DNA from: Catenuloplanes indicus | GTDB lineage: Bacteria; Actinomycetota; Actinomycetes; Mycobacteriales; Micromonosporaceae | Length of the DNA stretch: 64,000 nucleotides | Assembly (NCBI RefSeq): GCF_030813715.1 | Contig: NZ_JAUSUZ010000001.1 | Location: 1,488,001-1,552,000 of the forward strand | Reading direction: 5' to 3' | Shown: positions 60,621 to 64,000 of the stretch, piece by piece | How the letters are laid out: each line of letters starts with the position of its first letter | Numbering within the stretch: the first letter of the stretch is position 1 | Position numbers and translations under genes: made by a program | Notes under the pieces: model-generated | What the model was told of the DNA's origin: nothing | What the model saw: only the letters and a program-made list of their open reading frames with translations | The model's database searches: none

Positions 60621-62324
60621 ATGTCAGAAGAGGTTTCCCGGCGGGAAACAATGATCATCATCGGCGGTGGCCTGGCCGGTCTCGCCACGGGCAGCTATGC
60701 CCGGATGAACGGGTACCGGACCCGGATCCTGGAGATGCACGAACTGCCCGGCGGCTGCTGCACCTCGTGGGAGCAGGGCAGGTTCACCTTCGACTGGTGC
60801 GTGAGCTGGCTGCTCGGCAGCGGGCCGGGCAACGACATGTACCAGATCTGGCTCGAACTGGGCGCGTTGCAGGGCAAGCAGATGCGTACCTTCGAGACGT
60901 TCAACAACGTACGGGGACGGGACGGCCGGACCGTCTACTTCTACTCCGACCCGGACCGGCTGGAGGCGCACCTGCTGGAGCACTCGCCCGCGGACGCGCG
61001 GCTGATCCGCGAGTTCTGCGATGGCGTGCGCACGTTCAAGAAGCTGCTCAACGCGTACCCGTTCCTCAAGCCCCCGGGTCTGATGGGCCGGCTGGAACGC
61101 TGGCGGATGCTCGCCGTCTTCCTCCCGCACTGGAACACCGTGCGCAAGGCGCTCACCACGCTGATGACCGACTACTCCGCGAGGTTCAAGGACCCGCTGC
61201 TGCGCGAGGCGTTCAACTTCATCCTGTACGAGCGGCACCCCGCCTTCCCGCTGCTGCCGTTCTACTTCCAGCTCGGCGCGCACGCCGGGCAGACCGCCGG
61301 CGTGCCCGAGGGCGGGTCGCTGGAACTGGCCCGCTCGATCGAACGGCGCTACCAGCGGCTCGGCGGCGAGATCACCTACAACGCGAAGGTGGAGGAGATC
61401 CTGGTCGAGGACGACCGGGCGGTCGGGGTGCGGCTCAGCGACGGGCGCGAGTACCACGCGGACATCGTGGTCGCGGCCTGCGACGGCCACACCGCGGTGA
61501 CCCGGATGCTGAAGGGCCGCTACGTCAACGAGACCTACCGGCGGCTCTACGAGGAGACGATCAACGAGCCCGGGCAGACCTACCCCGGTTACGTCAGCGC
61601 GTTCTTCGCCCTCGACCGGCCGTTCCCGGACGAGGACCCGTGCACCACGCACCTGCTCACCGCGGAGGAGTCCACCGGCCTGCTGGGGATGGGCGAGCAT
61701 CCCAGCATCAACGTGCAGTTCCGCAGCAAGCACTACCCCGAGCACTCGCCGGACCGGACCACCGTCGTCTTCGTGACGTACTTCTCCGACGTCGCGGCCT
61801 GGCGGGCGCTGGCCGACGGCCCCGAGCAGGCCAGCCGGGTCCGCAAGGGCGAAGAGCTGCACACCCTGCGGGTACGCCGGGGCCGCGCCTACTACACGGC
61901 CAAGCGCGAGATCCGGGACGCGCTGATGGAGCTGCTGGACAAGCGTTTCCCCGGGTTCCGCGACGCGGTCGTGACCTACGACGTCTCCACGCCGCTCACC
62001 CAGATCCGCTACACCGCGAACCACGACGGCTCGATCGCCGGCTGGCTGCCGTTCGTCGACGGTGGCGAGGACATGGAGAAGGAGCTGGAGAAGAACGGGC
62101 CGGTGCTGCCCGGACTGTCCAACTTCTACCTCGCCGGCGTCTGGACCACGATCGGCGGCCTGATCCGCGCGGTCGCCAGCGGGCGGCACGTCGTCCAGTT
62201 CATCTGCCGTGACGACGGCCGGCCGTTCACCGCGAGCATCGACGACACCGCACCGGAGCCGACGCAACTCATGGTTCCCGTGCCCCCCGCGCGTACATCC
62301 GCCCTCACCAGCCAAGGAGCATGA
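60621..62324 (+). CDS. FAD-dependent phytoene-dehydrogenase-like oxidoreductase (PTM ring formation)
   Basis: 567-residue flavoprotein of the phytoene desaturase/carotenoid isomerase family. The dinucleotide motif IIIGGGLAGLATGSYARM sits near the N-terminus (about 13-30), followed by LPGGCCTSWEQG, and the C-terminal FAD segment is FYLAGVWTTIGGLIRAVASG. In PTM clusters such enzymes (IkaB, OX1-3) reductively cyclise the polyene to the carbocycles. Only one is encoded here. ATG 60621 is preferred; ATG 60609 is possible, but its ribosome site is too close. It starts 31 bp after the PKS-NRPS stop and overlaps or abuts the next gene, so it is in the same operon. Confidence 0.9.
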   Translation: MSEEVSRRETMIIIGGGLAGLATGSYARMNGYRTRILEMHELPGGCCTSWEQGRFTFDWCVSWLLGSGPGNDMYQIWLELGALQGKQMRTFETFNNVRGRDGRTVYFYSDPDRLEAHLLEHSPADARLIREFCDGVRTFKKLLNAYPFLKPPGLMGRLERWRMLAVFLPHWNTVRKALTTLMTDYSARFKDPLLREAFNFILYERHPAFPLLPFYFQLGAHAGQTAGVPEGGSLELARSIERRYQRLGGEITYNAKVEEILVEDDRAVGVRLSDGREYHADIVVAACDGHTAVTRMLKGRYVNETYRRLYEETINEPGQTYPGYVSAFFALDRPFPDEDPCTTHLLTAEESTGLLGMGEHPSINVQFRSKHYPEHSPDRTTVVFVTYFSDVAAWRALADGPEQASRVRKGEELHTLRVRRGRAYYTAKREIRDALMELLDKRFPGFRDAVVTYDVSTPLTQIRYTANHDGSIAGWLPFVDGGEDMEKELEKNGPVLPGLSNFYLAGVWTTIGGLIRAVASGRHVVQFICRDDGRPFTASIDDTAPEPTQLMVPVPPARTSALTSQGA

Positions 62325-62325
62325 C

Positions 62326-63381
62326 ATGAGGATCGAGAAGTGGGTCGTCCGCCGGCACCTGGACGGGCTGCCGAACACCGAGAAGATCTACGAGAAGGTC
62401 GTCGAGGACGTGCCGGTCACGCTCCGGGCCGACGAGATGCTGTTCCGGACGAGGTACGTGTCGGTCGACCCGTACCTGCACGGGCTCGCGCTGGAGACCC
62501 CGATCGGCGAGCACATGATCGCCGACTCGATCATGGAGGTGGTCGAGGCCGGGCCGGACGCCGCGTTCCGGGCCGGCGACCTCGTCCAGGGCTACGGCGG
62601 GTGGCGCAGCCACGTCATCGGCACCGGCGGCGAGGTGCTCTGGCAGGGCGAGTCCTTCCCGATGGTGTTCCCGGCGTACCGCCTGCTGAACCCGGCGCAC
62701 TACGACGACGTGCTGCCGGTGGCGACCGCCCTCGGCGTGATGGGCGGCCCGGGGATCACGGCCTGGGGTACGCTCGCGCACTTCATGACGATCCGGCCGG
62801 ACGACACGCTGGTGATCAGCGGTGCCTCGGGCGCGGTCGGCACGATCGTCGGCCAGCTGGCGAAGCGGGCCGGTGCCCGGGTGGTGGGGACGACCTCGTC
62901 GCCGGAGAAGGCCGGCTTCCTCACCGACCTCGGGTTCGACGCGGTGGTGCCGTTCCGGCACGGCGACGACCCGGACCGGGTCCGGGAGGAGCTGCTCAAG
63001 GCCGCGCCGAACGGTGTCGACCGGTACTTCGACAACCTGGGGGGCACGATCACCGACGTGGTCTTCGGCATGCTCACCGTGCACAGTCAGGTCGCCGTCT
63101 GCTGGCAGTGGGCGACCCAGGTGAACCGCGACTACACCGGGCCGCGGCTGCTGCCGTACATCATGCAGCCGCGCACCACCATCCGCGGCATCTTCGCGCA
63201 CGAGTGGTTCACGGAGGAGAACCTCACGGCGATGCGGGACGAGCTGGGCGGCATGATCCGCCGGGGCGAGCTGCGCTTCCGGCAGACGATCTACCGCGGT
63301 TTCGACGAGATCCCGGCCGCGTACCAGAGCCTCTACGTGGACCGCTCCGGCAATCGCGGCAAGGTCCTGGTGGAACTCTGA
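62326..63381 (+). CDS. NADP-dependent MDR family reductase (PTM inner-ring closure candidate)
   Basis: 351-residue zinc-independent medium-chain reductase (curcumin/alkenal double-bond reductase type). The N-terminal GroES-like domain ends near GITAWGTLAHF, and the Rossmann fold has SGASGAVGTIVGQLAKRAGA near residue 165; catalytic Zn-binding Cys are absent. In PTM biosynthesis the corresponding enzyme (IkaC, OX4, FtdE) closes the inner five-membered ring by reduction and Michael addition. ATG 62326 has AAGGAG at 6 nt, one base after the FAD gene stop. It is the last cluster gene and is followed by a strong terminator. Confidence 0.9.
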   Translation: MRIEKWVVRRHLDGLPNTEKIYEKVVEDVPVTLRADEMLFRTRYVSVDPYLHGLALETPIGEHMIADSIMEVVEAGPDAAFRAGDLVQGYGGWRSHVIGTGGEVLWQGESFPMVFPAYRLLNPAHYDDVLPVATALGVMGGPGITAWGTLAHFMTIRPDDTLVISGASGAVGTIVGQLAKRAGARVVGTTSSPEKAGFLTDLGFDAVVPFRHGDDPDRVREELLKAAPNGVDRYFDNLGGTITDVVFGMLTVHSQVAVCWQWATQVNRDYTGPRLLPYIMQPRTTIRGIFAHEWFTEENLTAMRDELGGMIRRGELRFRQTIYRGFDEIPAAYQSLYVDRSGNRGKVLVEL

Positions 63382-63406
63382 TCGCCGGCTCCCGGGCCAC
63401 GGGACG

Positions 63407-63440
63407 GGGGTGCCCGGCCGGACTGGCGGCCGGGCACCCC
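63407..63440. terminator. Bidirectional terminator at the end of the PTM cluster
   Basis: Perfect 13-bp stem GGGGTGCCCGGCC / GGCCGGGCACCCC with an 8-nt loop, between the reductase gene and the convergent LamG gene. Confidence 0.8.
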
Positions 63441-63445
63441 GCGGG

Positions 63446-64000
63446 TCAGCGGCGTCCGGCGGTGACGAGCGCGGCCACCTCGGCCTCGGTGAGGGCGCGG
63501 CCGTAGGCGTGGACGTCGTCGATGCTGCCGGACCACCAGTCGGTCTCGGTGCCGGCGTACTTCGCTCGGCCGACCGCCAGTGCGCCGGTGCTGACCGTGA
63601 CCGGGCCGGCCGTGGTGGTGGCGACCCGGACGCCGTCGACGTAGAGGTGGATCTGGTTGCCGTCGCGGACGCCGGCCAGGTGGTACCAGCGGTGCAGGTC
63701 CGGCGTGACGACGTGCCGGGCCCGGTTGCCGCCGGGGGTGCTGAACGCGAACGCGCCCTGGCCGTACTGCAGGTAGAACGGGCTCTCCGTGCGGCGCCCG
63801 TCCTGGCTGAGCGCCGAGGCGTAGTTGCCGGGCAGCTCGTCCAGGGAGACCCAGGCCGCGACCGTGTACGAACCGGAGGTGTCCAGGACCGGGCCGGCGG
63901 TCTCGGCCGCGTCGCCGTCGCCGTCGAACGCGAGCGCGGAGCCGGACACGCCCGGCACCCACCGGGTGTCGCCGGTCAGCGTCAGGTCGGCCCGGCTGCC
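63446..64000 (-). CDS. LamG-domain protein, N-terminus beyond window
   Basis: C-terminal 184 residues of a protein that continues past the right edge. They form one LamG/concanavalin-like jellyroll: GSALAFDGDGDAAETAG, then SYTVAAWVSLDELPGN, YHLAGVRDGNQIHLYVDGVR and WSGSIDDVHAYGRALTEAEV, the typical end of such domains in secreted actinobacterial proteins. Start, signal peptide and upstream domains cannot be seen. It is convergent with the PTM cluster and not part of it. Confidence 0.88.
   Translation of the reverse strand, partial: GSRADLTLTGDTRWVPGVSGSALAFDGDGDAAETAGPVLDTSGSYTVAAWVSLDELPGNYASALSQDGRRTESPFYLQYGQGAFAFSTPGGNRARHVVTPDLHRWYHLAGVRDGNQIHLYVDGVRVATTTAGPVTVSTGALAVGRAKYAGTETDWWSGSIDDVHAYGRALTEAEVAALVTAGRR

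Overview
The window is high-GC actinobacterial DNA. I infer Micromonosporaceae (Actinoplanes, Catenuloplanes or Micromonospora type). The basis is strong G/C at third codon positions, many GTG starts, dense secreted and signalling genes, isocitrate lyase plus malate synthase beside a RamB-type regulator, and a polyene tetramate macrolactam (PTM) type gene cluster. No rRNA, tRNA or CRISPR array was seen.

Left part (1-17.6 kb): an ABC exporter ATPase cut by the window edge, divergent from a NarL/DesR-type two-component pair. Next come a cyclase-family enzyme, small secreted or unknown proteins, a decayed PQQ-type beta-propeller dehydrogenase, a GGDEF-EAL protein, a 5'-3' exonuclease, an alpha/beta hydrolase, and a divergent SDR/TetR pair sharing a palindromic operator. 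These are followed by an acyltransferase-like protein, a PAS hybrid kinase that has lost part of its kinase core, a DinB protein, a Ser/Thr kinase with a ricin-type lectin end, and a cytochrome P450.

17.6-30.4 kb: a polymorphic-toxin island. A 2306-residue RHS protein carries a HINT domain and a C-terminal toxin tip, with a short overlapping gene downstream that looks like its immunity gene. Beyond that lie about 1.6 kb of low-GC debris holding two broken immunity-like genes and an IS5-type transposase remnant. A large LamG protein is divergent from the RHS gene.

30.5-42.6 kb: uppP, then an OmpR-type two-component system followed by a PepSY protein; the same 11-bp-spaced TTCAG repeat stands before the regulator and before the PepSY gene. 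Then come a tiny lipoprotein, a broken CBM6/beta-helix glycoside hydrolase, an XRE regulator, and the glyoxylate shunt (aceA and malate synthase, overlapping ATGA) divergent from a RamB-type regulator. A short hemerythrin-like gene and a ThuA protein follow.

42.7-64 kb: a large subtilisin-like protease with a strong terminator, a TetR-MMPL operon with a tandem palindromic operator, and then the most notable system. This is a compact four-gene set: sterol desaturase-type hydroxylase, 3093-residue iterative PKS-NRPS (KS-AT-DH-KR-ACP-C-A-PCP-TE, A domain reading as ornithine-like), phytoene-dehydrogenase-like FAD enzyme, and MDR reductase. This is the layout of PTM clusters (ikarugamycin, frontalamide, HSAF). 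With one FAD enzyme and no adjacent P450, the content best fits a C-3-hydroxylated ikarugamycin-type product. A LamG-domain gene runs off the right edge.

A recurring feature is a TANNNT-like -10 box ending 6-8 nt before the start codon at about 15 genes, indicating many leaderless transcripts; this also decides several start codons.
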